Of a stretch of 64,000 nt of DNA, positions 16,938-25,791 are shown piece by piece (position 1 is the first letter of the stretch; every line of letters starts with the position of its first letter). Source of the DNA: CAVYXZ01 sp965223835. GTDB lineage: Bacteria; Chloroflexota; Anaerolineae; Aggregatilineales; Phototrophicaceae. Both the position numbers and the translations under genes were made by a program. The DNA is taken from the NCBI GenBank assembly GCA_965223835.1, contig CBDCXQ010000001.1, positions 3,720,001 through 3,784,000 of the forward strand. Direction: 5' to 3'. The notes under the pieces are model-generated. The model had not been told where the DNA came from, ran no database searches, and saw only the letters and a list, made by a program, of their open reading frames with translations.

Positions 16938-17864
16938 TTAGTTGTTGCTCGGAGTATAACCCAATCCCGCCGGAATATCTCGCCACTGTGGTCGCTGGTA
17001 ATGAAACCAATCACGCGCCCCATCAAGATTTGCCTGCGGGACATGGCGCTGCGCCAGCGTGAGCACCTCATCATCCAAAGCATAGGCGGCAGCGATGGCC
17101 TGGCTTGGATCACCCCGCGTAATCAGATTGAGCCGTTCGTTAAAATCCGGCGGCTGAATCGGAAGTTCGTTGAGGGTTTCTTCCTGGCGCTTGACGCCCT
17201 GATAATACTCACGGTTGATGGCTGCTACTGCCTTGACCATAGCCAGGCTAAACTGGGTGACAACCCGATTATATTGCACCCAGTCGCCGCGTTCGACACA
17301 GGCTGCCGCGAACCAGAACGGATTAAGACGCAGGTTTTCCTCAACAAAGCGCTGCACTAGCTGCTCCGGGCAGACTCCAGCGGCCCGTGCCCAGGCTGCG
17401 ACTCGTTCATGTCCATAAAACGTATGCCCGCGCTTGATCGAATAGAGCATTTCATGCTTGAGGGGGTGTGGGTCAAAATGCTGTGTGACCGCCTCAATAA
17501 TTGCATCCATATCCGCTGCGAGATGATGACCGATGTCGATCTTCAGGCCAGTAGAATGATCCCCGGCGATATGGAAATCTTCCCACCAGTAGCGCAGTGT
17601 AGGGTCCGCTTCAGTAGTAAGCGTATCATCCAGATGCCACAATACCCCACTGCTCTGTTCAATCACGGCGCGGCGTTCAGCCTCAGTTGGTGGCACATTC
17701 CAGTAAACGACCAGATCGATATCGGAGTAATGATCGGCCCAGCCACGCGCGACTCCACCCAGCACCACAACCGCCGCAACATTCGCGTAGGCGGCATAGC
17801 GTGGCGCGATCTGACCCGCGACGGCCAGACGCCATTGGCTGGCAGGGTTGTGTGTTCTTGCCAT
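16938..17864 (-). CDS. Nucleotidyltransferase-domain protein
   Basis: 308 residues from ATG 17864 (MARTHNP); an in-frame ATG at 17933 would add 23 basic residues and is less likely. The polymerase-beta-like motif VVVLGGVARGWADHYSDIDLVVYW (GGxxRG...DxD) lies near residue 35, followed by an all-helical C-terminal domain. It resembles minor nucleotidyltransferases and streptomycin-adenylyltransferase-like proteins, but the substrate is unknown. Coupled with the APH-like kinase downstream, the pair looks like small-molecule modification enzymes. Confidence 0.8.
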   Translation of the reverse strand: MARTHNPASQWRLAVAGQIAPRYAAYANVAAVVVLGGVARGWADHYSDIDLVVYWNVPPTEAERRAVIEQSSGVLWHLDDTLTTEADPTLRYWWEDFHIAGDHSTGLKIDIGHHLAADMDAIIEAVTQHFDPHPLKHEMLYSIKRGHTFYGHERVAAWARAAGVCPEQLVQRFVEENLRLNPFWFAAACVERGDWVQYNRVVTQFSLAMVKAVAAINREYYQGVKRQEETLNELPIQPPDFNERLNLITRGDPSQAIAAAYALDDEVLTLAQRHVPQANLDGARDWFHYQRPQWRDIPAGLGYTPSNN

Positions 17865-18059
17865 AGGATGTATTTCAGACCGTTGTCGATGGGCGTTAAA
17901 TTCCACTTTAGCGCGTTTGCGCTTCTCGATCAACTTGCTACTTCATCAGCGTAGTCAAAAATCTTCTCTGGTGTGCATAATGACCAAAGTGTGATTGATA
18001 ATTTACCGCATCATATTATACTGATGGTGACCGTTAATGAGTTTTGTGAGGGAGTTCTC

Positions 18060-18476
18060 ATGAAGAATCAAATCGTTAGAACGCTTTTACGGTCTCCGTT
18101 GCATGGTTTGGTGAGCAACAAAACGCTGCTCATCACCTTCAAAGACCGTCACAGTGGGGCTGAGATCGCGCAGCCCTGTCCCTATTCAAGAATAGGCGAT
18201 ACTGTGACCTTATTCACCAACCTCAACGAAGATTGGTGGCGGCATTTAGACGAGGAGGCGCATGTACATGTGCGCATCAAAGATCAGAAGGTCGCCGGGA
18301 CTGCCCGGATTATCACCTATGAAGACGATCGGGAAATGCTGACCAACAAGCTCACCAGCGTTTACCCAAAGATGTCTTACAGCGACGCCACCGACAAAGC
18401 GCCGAATATGGTGATGATCCAGATCGAACTGGGAACCAGCCCGGCCCAACCCGATGCCCGTAATCTAGCGACTTAA
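18060..18476 (+). CDS. Deazaflavin/FMN-type split-barrel protein
   Basis: 138 residues from ATG 18060, chosen because GGGAG lies just before it; a longer frame begins at 17973. VRTLLRSPLHGLVSNKTLLITFKDRHSGAEIAQPCPYSRIGDTVTLF...WWRHL is the pattern of the nitroreductase/deazaflavin-dependent family, which is different from the 3023 protein. It probably binds F420, FMN or haem in a dimeric split barrel. The 3' end overlaps the convergent GNAT gene by 12 bases. Confidence 0.7.
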   Translation: MKNQIVRTLLRSPLHGLVSNKTLLITFKDRHSGAEIAQPCPYSRIGDTVTLFTNLNEDWWRHLDEEAHVHVRIKDQKVAGTARIITYEDDREMLTNKLTSVYPKMSYSDATDKAPNMVMIQIELGTSPAQPDARNLAT

Positions 18477-19247
18477 CAACCACCAGACATCATTGCCGCT
18501 AAAGCCACAGCGTCGAAAAAAAGCGCCCGGATTATCACGGTCTTCGACCACTCCGGCCACTGACGTAAACACCGCCCGCTCACCAATCCGCCGCAGCACC
18601 TCAAAGGTCAACGCCTTACCCAGACCACGCCGCTGGTAGTCCGGGAGCACCTGCACCCATTCGATAGCCGCTTCATTGATACGCGTATCAAATTCGCCCA
18701 ATGCGAGGCCAACCGGTTGTTGTGTAGTTTCATCAATGACCCACACCCATAGATCAGCCGTAAATCTTGGACTGTTAATCCAATCTTCCACGTGCGCCAG
18801 CGATTCGGGCGAACCCTGTGCGAGATGATCGGTAATCGCTGCAATTTCCGCCGGCGAATTGACGACGTTAGCGAACTGGAAGCCATCTGGCAACAGCGGC
18901 TCTGGCATTGGCTGGTCGCGGAACAGCAGCCGATATTGTGACGTCCAATGCTGAAATCCGGCGACAGTGGGCGGATCCAGAAAATCCTGATGAATGAGTG
19001 CCTGTCGCTGGTAATTTAACCGCCGATTGATCAACAGCGAGGGTTGGCGTCCATCGCGCCGCCAGTAGATAAACAGATGGTCGTCCGTCCAGGCTTCCAG
19101 CCGGTTGATACCAGTGCTATCAGTGGTGAACGACGTTTCGAATCCGGCGAGTTGATTCAGCGTTTTCCACAGCGGATTCGGCAAAGTTTGACAGGGATTG
19201 GCAAGATAAACCTGTTCCAGGGCATGATTGAAATCAGTTGGGGACAT
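18465..19247 (-). CDS. GNAT acetyltransferase
   Basis: 260 residues from ATG 19247. The start is placed there because upstream in-frame ATGs lie deep inside the preceding gene. The N-terminal ~120 residues are a degenerate helical/GNAT-like half. The C-terminal half carries the acetyl-CoA loop YQRRGLGKALTFEVLRRIG and the closing FFRRCGFSGNDVWWLL. The acceptor is unknown. It overlaps the stop of the serine hydrolase gene by 14 bases and is the third gene of a minus-strand operon. Confidence 0.8.
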   Translation of the reverse strand: MSPTDFNHALEQVYLANPCQTLPNPLWKTLNQLAGFETSFTTDSTGINRLEAWTDDHLFIYWRRDGRQPSLLINRRLNYQRQALIHQDFLDPPTVAGFQHWTSQYRLLFRDQPMPEPLLPDGFQFANVVNSPAEIAAITDHLAQGSPESLAHVEDWINSPRFTADLWVWVIDETTQQPVGLALGEFDTRINEAAIEWVQVLPDYQRRGLGKALTFEVLRRIGERAVFTSVAGVVEDRDNPGAFFRRCGFSGNDVWWLLSR

Positions 19248-20205
19248 TGACAAATAACTCCTGCAGCGTGATGCCACCGGTAGCGCGTTCATAAACATCA
19301 ATTTGGGCGACGATTTCACCCAGAACGCCCAGCGCCACCGATTCGCTTTCGCCAGCGGACATAAAGGCGATGAGATACGTATTGGAGCCAACTGTCAAGG
19401 CACCAGCATCGTTGACGACCCGTCCAGTGGGGATATCGCTGGCAGGCAGGATACCATCTTTGCCAATGTAGCCAGGCGGAAACACCCGTTCAATCGGCGA
19501 TTCGTAACCTGTTGCTATAGACGGAATCGATAGCAATTCTCTGGTGAGTTGTAACGCCTCTGTCAGGGCCGGGTCCCGCCGAAAATACTCACCGCGCCAG
19601 ATATATTCGTGGCCGCGTGCCAGGTCGGTCGCCGAAAAAACGTTGTCAACCTGGAATGACTGACCACGCACCTGGACCACCCGCCCATTAAACGCCGACG
19701 GTGCATAACGCGGGTCGCTCAGACCGCTAGTGGGCGAACCTTCCCAGTTCCAGGTATGCAGGCCATTGGCAAGGCCAATTGACCGCAGGAAATTATTGAA
19801 TTTGATGATGGCATTATCGCGCCCCTGGACATGTTGCGCGATGTTTTCCAGGACGACGCCGGTTGCGCCGTTGTTGCTATGGACAGCCATGCTGTGCAGC
19901 ACAGAGTTCTCACCGAAATCCCAGGCCCCGCGCGGCATATTGAGAAAATAATAGGGAACAATAAAGGCTTTAAAGCAACTCGCCACTGGTTGCAATTTGC
20001 TGGCATTGATCTCAATATGGAACTGCTGGTTATGGTCACGGTCGATCAGCCGAAAGTCCAGCGACATATTCAGGCCGCCGATGACGGTTTCCAGATGTTC
20101 ACGGATCCGGGTGACAACCGGTGTTTCGACTTCCCAATCCTGCCAGCGGGCGGCAAATAGTGCGCTCCCCAGCAAGCCCATAAACTGCCGCCGACTGAAC
20201 ATCAC
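19234..20205 (-). CDS. Secreted beta-lactamase-like serine hydrolase with Tat-type signal
   Basis: 323 residues. SRRQFMGLLGSALFAARW is a twin-arginine-like signal. The three motifs of penicillin-recognising serine hydrolases are in order: Ser76-Cys-Phe-Lys79 (SxxK), Ser110-Asn-Asn112 (SxN) and Lys249-Asp-Gly251 (KTG variant). This places it in the class A beta-lactamase/serine hydrolase superfamily. The Glu of the omega loop is not certain, so it may be a non-lactamase hydrolase or a peptidoglycan-binding relative. The KDG change is unusual. It shares an ATGA overlap with the upstream HAD gene. Confidence 0.82.
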   Translation of the reverse strand: MMFSRRQFMGLLGSALFAARWQDWEVETPVVTRIREHLETVIGGLNMSLDFRLIDRDHNQQFHIEINASKLQPVASCFKAFIVPYYFLNMPRGAWDFGENSVLHSMAVHSNNGATGVVLENIAQHVQGRDNAIIKFNNFLRSIGLANGLHTWNWEGSPTSGLSDPRYAPSAFNGRVVQVRGQSFQVDNVFSATDLARGHEYIWRGEYFRRDPALTEALQLTRELLSIPSIATGYESPIERVFPPGYIGKDGILPASDIPTGRVVNDAGALTVGSNTYLIAFMSAGESESVALGVLGEIVAQIDVYERATGGITLQELFVNVPN

Positions 20206-20987
20206 GCCAGCAGCGCCTGCACCAGTGCTGGTAAATCAGAGTAGGTATAATTGGGCTGCACATCGCTGGCGGCCAATTCATCTGAACTGGAGATGCCGGT
20301 GAGGACCAACGCGGTCTGAATGCCCAGGCGCGACGCGCCAATAATGTCGGTATTGAGACGGTCGCCAATCATGAGCGTTTCCGCCGGATCAGTACCCAGT
20401 AAATCAAGGGCCGCTTCAAACATGTGCGGGTAGGGTTTGCCGATAATCGTCGGTGAAACACCGCTCGCCGCTTCAATCGCCGCCAGCAAACTTCCCGCTC
20501 CAGGGGCATCACCCTCTGGTGTCGGGAACGTTGTATCGGGATTCGTGCCGATGAAATCTGCACCAGCCCGAATAGCAAAACTGGCCCGCTTGATCGAATC
20601 GTAATCAAGTTCCCACTTTAGCCCGGCGACGACCGCCTGGGCCGCACCATTTTCCGTAATGGCGAAACCGGCGGTGCGCACGACATCATACAAACCCGCA
20701 CTGCCAAACACGTGGATAGCTGCACCAGGTTCGTAATGCTTTTGCAGATAGGCGGCAGTCGCAGTCCCGGAGGTCACGATACAATCTTCCACGATATTGG
20801 GAACGCCCATTTTCGCCAGCTTCTTCACATAATCCAGCCGCGTTTTGGCGCTGTTGTTGGTCGCCAGAGCGAAAGGCAACTGACGTTCATGGAGTGCTTC
20901 AAAAAATGCGGTTATCCCCGGCAGCGGCATATCCCCGCGCCACAAGACACCATCCATATCCGAGATTATGGCCTTGATTCCATCCAT
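20202..20987 (-). CDS. HAD-IIA family phosphatase (NagD-like)
   Basis: 261 residues from ATG 20987, preceded by AGAGG. Motif I is ISDMDGVLWRG (nucleophile Asp10, acid/base Asp12), motif II lies in LPFALATNNSAKTR, and the C2 cap region contains VVAGLKWELDYDSIKRASFAIRAG. Motif IV is TLMIGDRLNTDIIGASRLGI. NagD-type enzymes dephosphorylate UMP, p-nitrophenyl phosphate, glycerol phosphate or pyridoxal phosphate. It is first in the operon with the serine hydrolase and GNAT genes. Confidence 0.9.
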   Translation of the reverse strand: MDGIKAIISDMDGVLWRGDMPLPGITAFFEALHERQLPFALATNNSAKTRLDYVKKLAKMGVPNIVEDCIVTSGTATAAYLQKHYEPGAAIHVFGSAGLYDVVRTAGFAITENGAAQAVVAGLKWELDYDSIKRASFAIRAGADFIGTNPDTTFPTPEGDAPGAGSLLAAIEAASGVSPTIIGKPYPHMFEAALDLLGTDPAETLMIGDRLNTDIIGASRLGIQTALVLTGISSSDELAASDVQPNYTYSDLPALVQALLA

Positions 20988-21087
20988 CAATTCATTGCCT
21001 CTCAGCCGCTTGATACACCCCGGCATTATACTCGCGCCTGCGCTACAATCAACCAAAAATCGTAAGCAAGTCTATTTCGAGGTGACA

Positions 21088-21957
21088 ATGACGTATTCGA
21101 TGGTGGCTTATGATGCAGATGAACAGTCGTGGGGAGTCGCAGTTGCCAGCAAATTTCTGGCGGTTGGCTCACTGGTCAGCTGGGCACAGGCGGATGCCGG
21201 TGCGGTGGCGACCCAGGCCTTTGTAAAAGTGAGCTTTGGACCCAATGGATTAGCGCTGCTGGCGCAGGGTCACGCCGCAACAACCGTGCTGGAAACCCTC
21301 TTGCGAAATGATTCCGGTGTCGCGGCGCGACAGGTCGGCCTGGTGGATGCTCACGGCGGCGTAGCGGCCCATACCGGGGAGAATTGTCACGATTGGGCCG
21401 GGCACAAACTGGGCGACGGTTTTGCCTGTCAGGGAAACATCCTCACCGGGCCGGAAACGCTGGATGCGATGGCGGAGGCCTATACTGGTGCCAGTGGCGA
21501 ATTGGCAGATCGGTTGATTACGGCGCTGATGGCCGGGGATACCATCGGTGGGGACCGGCGCGGCAAACAATCCGCAGCGATACTGGTCGTCAAACCCAAT
21601 GGCAGTTATGGCGGCGACACGGACCGTTATTTAGACCTGCGCGTCGATGATGACCCGGAACCGGTGCAGCGCTTGCAGGGATTGGTCGCAACCCATCATC
21701 TTTTCTTTGGCACCCCGCGCACCGAAGATCAATTGCCAGTTGATGAAACGCTGGCGCGTGAATTGCAGCATATGCTGGTCACGCAGGGCTATTTCACCGG
21801 CGCTGTAAGTGGCATTTGGGACGAATCATCAAAACAAGCCTTCTGGCAGCTCGTCGGCAATGAAAATCTGGAAGAGCGTTGGAATCTGGACAATAATCCG
21901 GACTCCATTGACAAAGTAGCACTGGATTATCTGCGCGGGTTGTTCAACTCTGCATAA
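21088..21957 (+). CDS. DUF1028 Ntn-hydrolase-like protein with C-terminal peptidoglycan-binding-like domain
   Basis: 289 residues from ATG 21088; a longer frame from 20968 overlaps the divergent HAD gene. MTYSMVAYDADEQSWGVAVASKFLAVGSLVSWAQADAGAVATQA is the DUF1028 start, a family with an Ntn-hydrolase-like fold. The last ~75 residues (ELQHMLVTQGYFTGAVSGIWDESSKQAFWQLV) resemble a peptidoglycan-binding-1 repeat. The enzymatic role of the family is not established. The stop codon shares a base with the start of the GT39 gene (TAATG). Confidence 0.82.
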   Translation: MTYSMVAYDADEQSWGVAVASKFLAVGSLVSWAQADAGAVATQAFVKVSFGPNGLALLAQGHAATTVLETLLRNDSGVAARQVGLVDAHGGVAAHTGENCHDWAGHKLGDGFACQGNILTGPETLDAMAEAYTGASGELADRLITALMAGDTIGGDRRGKQSAAILVVKPNGSYGGDTDRYLDLRVDDDPEPVQRLQGLVATHHLFFGTPRTEDQLPVDETLARELQHMLVTQGYFTGAVSGIWDESSKQAFWQLVGNENLEERWNLDNNPDSIDKVALDYLRGLFNSA

Positions 21958-23489
21958 TGGGTGGTGTTTTCGGCTGGAAAAAATCCGTTCTCATCATCGC
22001 TATTATCCTCATCGGTTCCTGGCTGCGATTTCATGCGCTGGTACAAGATGTCCGCTTTGCACCCGATGAGGCCCTGTTCAGCACGTTTGCGCGTGGGGCG
22101 GCCATCAACGGCGACTGGTGGTTCCCCGGCCCGCTGGATAAGCCACCGCTCGCCTTATATGCCAATGCACTGGCGCAGGTGTTCGTCGGTGACAGTGAGT
22201 TCGCCGCCCGGTTGCCGGGAACGCTGGCGAGTATATTGCTGATAGCGGCGGTTTATGCGGTGGGGCAAGCAATATATTTACCTCATACAGATAAATATAC
22301 TGTTGTAGGGGAGGGTCTGAGACCGTCCCCTACGGATAGACCACCACTCATCGCACTCATTCTCACTGCCCTGTCCCCCTTTGCCATTGCTTTCAGCGCG
22401 TCGGCCTATACGGATGGCATGATGCTACTGGGTTGCACACTGGCGCTGCTGCTGGCGGCACGCGGCCATTGGGGCTGGGCAGGTTTCTGGTTGGGTGCGG
22501 CCTTTGCCAGTAAACAGCAGGCACTCTTTTATTTACCCCTCTTGCTGCTACTCGGTTGGACAACCGGCGACCTGACCAGGCGGCGCGGCTTGCGCTTTGC
22601 CAGCGGATTAGGAGTCATGATCGGGCTGCTGTGGCTGTGGGATTTGGCTCGTCCTGGCACGAGTCTGTTCGCGCTGGCGTGGGCAAACAACGACCCAAGA
22701 CGCTTGATTCATGCCAATGAATTGCTACCGCGCCTGTTGACCTGGCTAGAACATGGTCGCGCCTTACTGGGACCCGGTTGGCTAACCCTGTTACTGGTCA
22801 TCGTCGCCATTTCTGGCGTTATCATACAAGTCAAGCAGCAACCCCGGCAACGTGCCACCGTCATTGATCTCACCCTGCTCATGTTTGTGGTCACCTATGG
22901 CCTATTGCACTGGCTGGTCGCCTTTAATACCTATGATCGGTATCTGCTGCTGATTCTGCCACCCTTGATTTTACTGGCAACGCGGGGATTGGATATATTA
23001 ATACATTCCGTTTTAAAGACGGGGCAGGCCGTGCCTCAACGGATTGCAAATTTGACGTTGCTGGTCGGTCTTATCGCGTTATCGGTCAGCGGGTTCGCAG
23101 CCAGTGAAAGGCGTGTGTCGGTCAATCGCGATGGCGATCCGTACATTGGCATTGATGAACTGGCCGCCTATTTGAATGCGCAACCGGTGGCAACAGTGAT
23201 TTATGATCGCTGGCTGGGCTGGGAACTGGGCTATTACCTGGGCCAATGGCATGATAAGCGCATGGTGTATTATCCGGCACCGCATTTACTAGTCGCTGAT
23301 GCGCTGAAACTGTGTGAGATTGGACCGCGCTATTTTCCGGCCCCGGCCACGCAGGCGGTTGGCCCCTGGTTGACCGCGTTGGATAACGCCGATTTTACAA
23401 TTGAACAAACCTTTGCCAATACCGAGTTCGTCGTTTACCAGTTGCGACCACCCTGGAAAACCACCGCCGCTTGTGATGACGTATCATGA
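21957..23489 (+). CDS. GT39-type membrane glycosyltransferase
   Basis: 510 residues with about ten membrane helices and the ArnT/PMT signature. After the first helix comes VRFAPDEALFSTFARG with the catalytic Asp-Glu pair, then WWFPGPLDKPPLALYANAL and AARLPGTLASILLIAAVYAVG. These enzymes transfer sugar from a polyprenyl-phosphate donor to lipids or proteins on the outer membrane face. About 25 residues (YLPHTDKYTVVGEGLRPSPT) between two helices come from an in-frame 29-bp palindrome at 22305-22333 and its AT-rich flank. It is coupled to the DUF1028 gene; the 3' end overlaps the convergent response regulator. Confidence 0.85.
   Translation: MGGVFGWKKSVLIIAIILIGSWLRFHALVQDVRFAPDEALFSTFARGAAINGDWWFPGPLDKPPLALYANALAQVFVGDSEFAARLPGTLASILLIAAVYAVGQAIYLPHTDKYTVVGEGLRPSPTDRPPLIALILTALSPFAIAFSASAYTDGMMLLGCTLALLLAARGHWGWAGFWLGAAFASKQQALFYLPLLLLLGWTTGDLTRRRGLRFASGLGVMIGLLWLWDLARPGTSLFALAWANNDPRRLIHANELLPRLLTWLEHGRALLGPGWLTLLLVIVAISGVIIQVKQQPRQRATVIDLTLLMFVVTYGLLHWLVAFNTYDRYLLLILPPLILLATRGLDILIHSVLKTGQAVPQRIANLTLLVGLIALSVSGFAASERRVSVNRDGDPYIGIDELAAYLNAQPVATVIYDRWLGWELGYYLGQWHDKRMVYYPAPHLLVADALKLCEIGPRYFPAPATQAVGPWLTALDNADFTIEQTFANTEFVVYQLRPPWKTTAACDDVS
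22305..22333. repeat. 29-bp palindromic element inside the GT39 gene
   Basis: Arms GTAGGGGAGGGTCT and AGACCGTCCCCTAC flank a single central G, with one mismatch in 14. It adds VVGEGLRPSPT to the protein without breaking the frame. A second 29-bp palindrome with the same ends lies at 46418-46446. Just upstream, TATATTTA (22273-22280) and TAAATATA (22292-22299) form another inverted repeat. The features are those of a short REP- or MITE-like family. Confidence 0.7.
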
Positions 23490-23912
23490 AGGCGGGCGTC
23501 GTCCGGTCTTGAGGAGTTCGAAAATCGTCCGGGTCAGGCTATTGGCAAGGTAGGGTTTGGTCACATACCGATCTGCCCCCAGGCCCAGGCCCTCCCGGAT
23601 CTTATCCGGGTCCGCGATGGCCGACAAAATCACAATCGGCATGGCGTTAAACATCTCGCGCCCACGAATCTGCCGCAGCAATTCAAAGCCACTGACATCT
23701 GGCATCATCAGATCGAGTACCAGACAATCGGGCAACGGTTTGCGCTTGAGTACCTCAACCCCGGTAGCGGCGTTGAGCGCTTCGATATGCTCCAGGCCAG
23801 CGATGCTAAACAGATCAGCAATGAGATCATGTATATCCGCGTCGTCATCAATCACCAGAATGCGGGGCTGCGTCACGGATTGCTCCTTAACAATAATTAG
23901 TTGTTGATACAC
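23484..23912 (-). CDS. Single-domain response regulator
   Basis: 142 residues, one receiver domain. The acidic pair lies in ILVIDDDAD, the phosphoacceptor Asp in CLVLDLMMPDVSG, the switch Ser in IVILSAIAD and the conserved Lys in YVTKPYLANS. There is no output domain, so it would act by protein-protein contact, like CheY or Spo0F. No kinase is adjacent. The start may be the GTG/ATG further in; MYQQLIIVKEQSVTQPR is probably a short tail. The 3' end overlaps the GT39 gene by 6 bases, convergent. Confidence 0.88.
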   Translation of the reverse strand: MYQQLIIVKEQSVTQPRILVIDDDADIHDLIADLFSIAGLEHIEALNAATGVEVLKRKPLPDCLVLDLMMPDVSGFELLRQIRGREMFNAMPIVILSAIADPDKIREGLGLGADRYVTKPYLANSLTRTIFELLKTGRRPPS

Positions 23913-24044
23913 TCATTATAAGGGGTAGTGATCGAATTTTGGTACAGGTTTTAAGACGCTAATACGACTACAAATTGCCTTACAGCCCGCTTCGTTGTAT
24001 CCTCAAGGTCGGTAAAGAAGTGTACAGGCAGAAAGAGACCATTG

Positions 24045-24962
24045 ATGGTTGCACGGTTGTCACGGATTTTATGGCTGGGTTGTGTGGTGCTTTTGGCAGG
24101 GTGTTTTCAACAGGCCGGAGAATCACTACAGCCAATTGAAAACACGGCTACTCCGGTTCAACCCACACTTGATTCAACGAATACCGAACCAGAGACTGAT
24201 GCGACACCACAACTAATCATTGCGACCAGCGCTGCTGACGACGAAGCCACACCAACACCGGGCACACTTTCAACGGTTGTGCCAGCCCAACAATCTGGTC
24301 AACCCACCTTACCGCCAATTACCGTCATTGTGCAGCCGACGACTGCCCCGATAACGCCAACCGATGTGGATGAGCCGACGCCCATCAACCTGTCTGGCAG
24401 CAGTGGTTTTATCACGCCGGTGAGTCCGCTGGGAGCCGCCATCGAGACCGTTCAACCGGAGACAAGCTCTGGGGGATCCGCCCCAACCCCTTCCGGCTTG
24501 ATTACTCCAACCGACTTTTTTAGCTCAAATAGTACAACCACCACAAGCAGCAGCACTAGCACTGGCGATACCTGCACCTATACCGTAGCGAGTGGCGACA
24601 CGGTTTATCGCATCGCCATCGAAAATGGCACCACTGTTGCCGCGATGCGCGAGGCAAACCCTGACCTGACCGGCGATAATCCTGTCATTCAACCGGGTGA
24701 CGTGCTCAATCTGCCGATTTGTGGTGGCCCCGATACTGGCGTCACAGCAGCGACACCGACCGATATTCCACCGATTGTGGCACCGTCTGGAAACGATGGC
24801 CCCGTCACACAATCGGAGACCTATACCGTCCAACCGGGCGATACACTGTTCATTATCGCGCAACGCTTTGGGACGACCGTAGCTGCACTCACCGAGTCTA
24901 ACGAATTGGCGAATCCCAACCGACTCTCGGTCGGCCAGGTTTTAACCATCCCTGGCTCCTAA
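24045..24962 (+). CDS. LysM lipoprotein
   Basis: 305 residues from ATG 24045; a TTG one codon earlier is in frame. The lipoprotein signal is WLGCVVLLAGCFQQ with the lipidated Cys after LLAG. A Thr/Pro/Ser-rich linker of about 130 residues follows. Two LysM domains end the protein: YTVASGDTVYRIAIENGTTV...VLNLPIC (about 180-228) and YTVQPGDTLFIIAQRFGTTV...VLTIPGS (about 260-305). LysM binds the glycan strands of peptidoglycan, so this is a membrane-tethered wall-binding protein. It ends 4 bases inside the convergent lipoprotein gene. Confidence 0.9.
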   Translation: MVARLSRILWLGCVVLLAGCFQQAGESLQPIENTATPVQPTLDSTNTEPETDATPQLIIATSAADDEATPTPGTLSTVVPAQQSGQPTLPPITVIVQPTTAPITPTDVDEPTPINLSGSSGFITPVSPLGAAIETVQPETSSGGSAPTPSGLITPTDFFSSNSTTTTSSSTSTGDTCTYTVASGDTVYRIAIENGTTVAAMREANPDLTGDNPVIQPGDVLNLPICGGPDTGVTAATPTDIPPIVAPSGNDGPVTQSETYTVQPGDTLFIIAQRFGTTVAALTESNELANPNRLSVGQVLTIPGS

Positions 24963-25615
24963 CGCAGGAAAGCAGGGCGCACCCGGATAGTATCGAAGCG
25001 GACTGTTGCAGGCTTACCCACCGCGCCAATGGCAACGCCTAATGTACCGGTCTTATACTCGTAATCAGTAGTCTCGGCGACAAATACATCGTTGATGAAA
25101 AGTGCTAAATAATCGTCAGCACAGATCGCCCGTATATCGTTCGCTTGAAGGCCATCATTGATGATGCTGTGATACTGCCAGGGGACCAATTCAAAGAGCG
25201 CATCACGAGCTGATGTACCAACACTGATGGTGAATTCGCCGGTGCTGGCGAGGAGAAAGTAATAGCCATTACCCTGGTCGTCTGCGCGACAGACCACGCC
25301 ATAGCCGTTGCCCGGCGCGCCGCTCGTTTGCCGCACTTGCGCATTGATAATAACATCCGTGTGCGGCGTATTATTGCTCGACAGGATGTAGCCGCGGTCA
25401 GCCGTCACATAGCCTTCCAGTTCACCCTGGGTAATCTGAAAATATGCCAGGCTGTCGGGTAATGTGAACAGATCCCAGGTCTCTGGTTGGCTGAAACGAT
25501 AAATATGACCTTCTGCATCGGTGTACACATTGCGCGTGGGGCCACGTTCCTGCATGGTAGGCGCATAACCACAGCCGACCAGTACGCAAATCAACACCCA
25601 GAAACACCATTTCAA
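24959..25615 (-). CDS. Lipoprotein with LamG/DUF1080-like jelly-roll domain
   Basis: 218 residues from TTG 25615. I prefer this start because GGGAG lies 10 bases ahead and it gives a compact lipoprotein signal, KWCFWVLICVLVGCGYAP; the longer frame from ATG 25693 would put 26 extra residues in front. The mature part is a beta-rich domain (TDVIINAQVRQTSGAPGNGYGVVCR, DYLALFINDVFVAETTDY, GTLGVAIGA, FDTIRVRP) with the pattern of the 3-keto-disaccharide hydrolase/concanavalin-like fold, usually a carbohydrate-binding domain. The ligand is unknown. Confidence 0.75.
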   Translation of the reverse strand: MKWCFWVLICVLVGCGYAPTMQERGPTRNVYTDAEGHIYRFSQPETWDLFTLPDSLAYFQITQGELEGYVTADRGYILSSNNTPHTDVIINAQVRQTSGAPGNGYGVVCRADDQGNGYYFLLASTGEFTISVGTSARDALFELVPWQYHSIINDGLQANDIRAICADDYLALFINDVFVAETTDYEYKTGTLGVAIGAVGKPATVRFDTIRVRPAFLR

Positions 25616-25720
25616 GTGTATCTTACTCCCGCCACCTACCCATGATGGTGGCCGCAAACTGTCATTGAAGTCAGCAAAGGATGATAGGCTCAAGCGACGG
25701 AATGTGCCACACTCAGATAT

Positions 25721-25748
25721 TTGCTGTTTGAGGTCTTCAGTGTATAAT
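25721..25748 (+). promoter_or_regulatory. Sigma70-type promoter of the bifunctional nuclease operon
   Basis: TTGCTG (25721-25726), 16 bases, then a perfect TATAAT (25743-25748), about 45 bases before the start codon at 25792 and pointing towards it. Confidence 0.5.
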
Positions 25749-25791
25749 CGCTGTTGAGGAGAATGGACTCCAGGATTTAGAGTATAGAACT

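Noticed and set aside
16925..17113. N-terminal extension of the APH-like kinase
   Set aside because: It would lie inside the preceding nucleotidyltransferase gene; ATG 16924 fits the family start.
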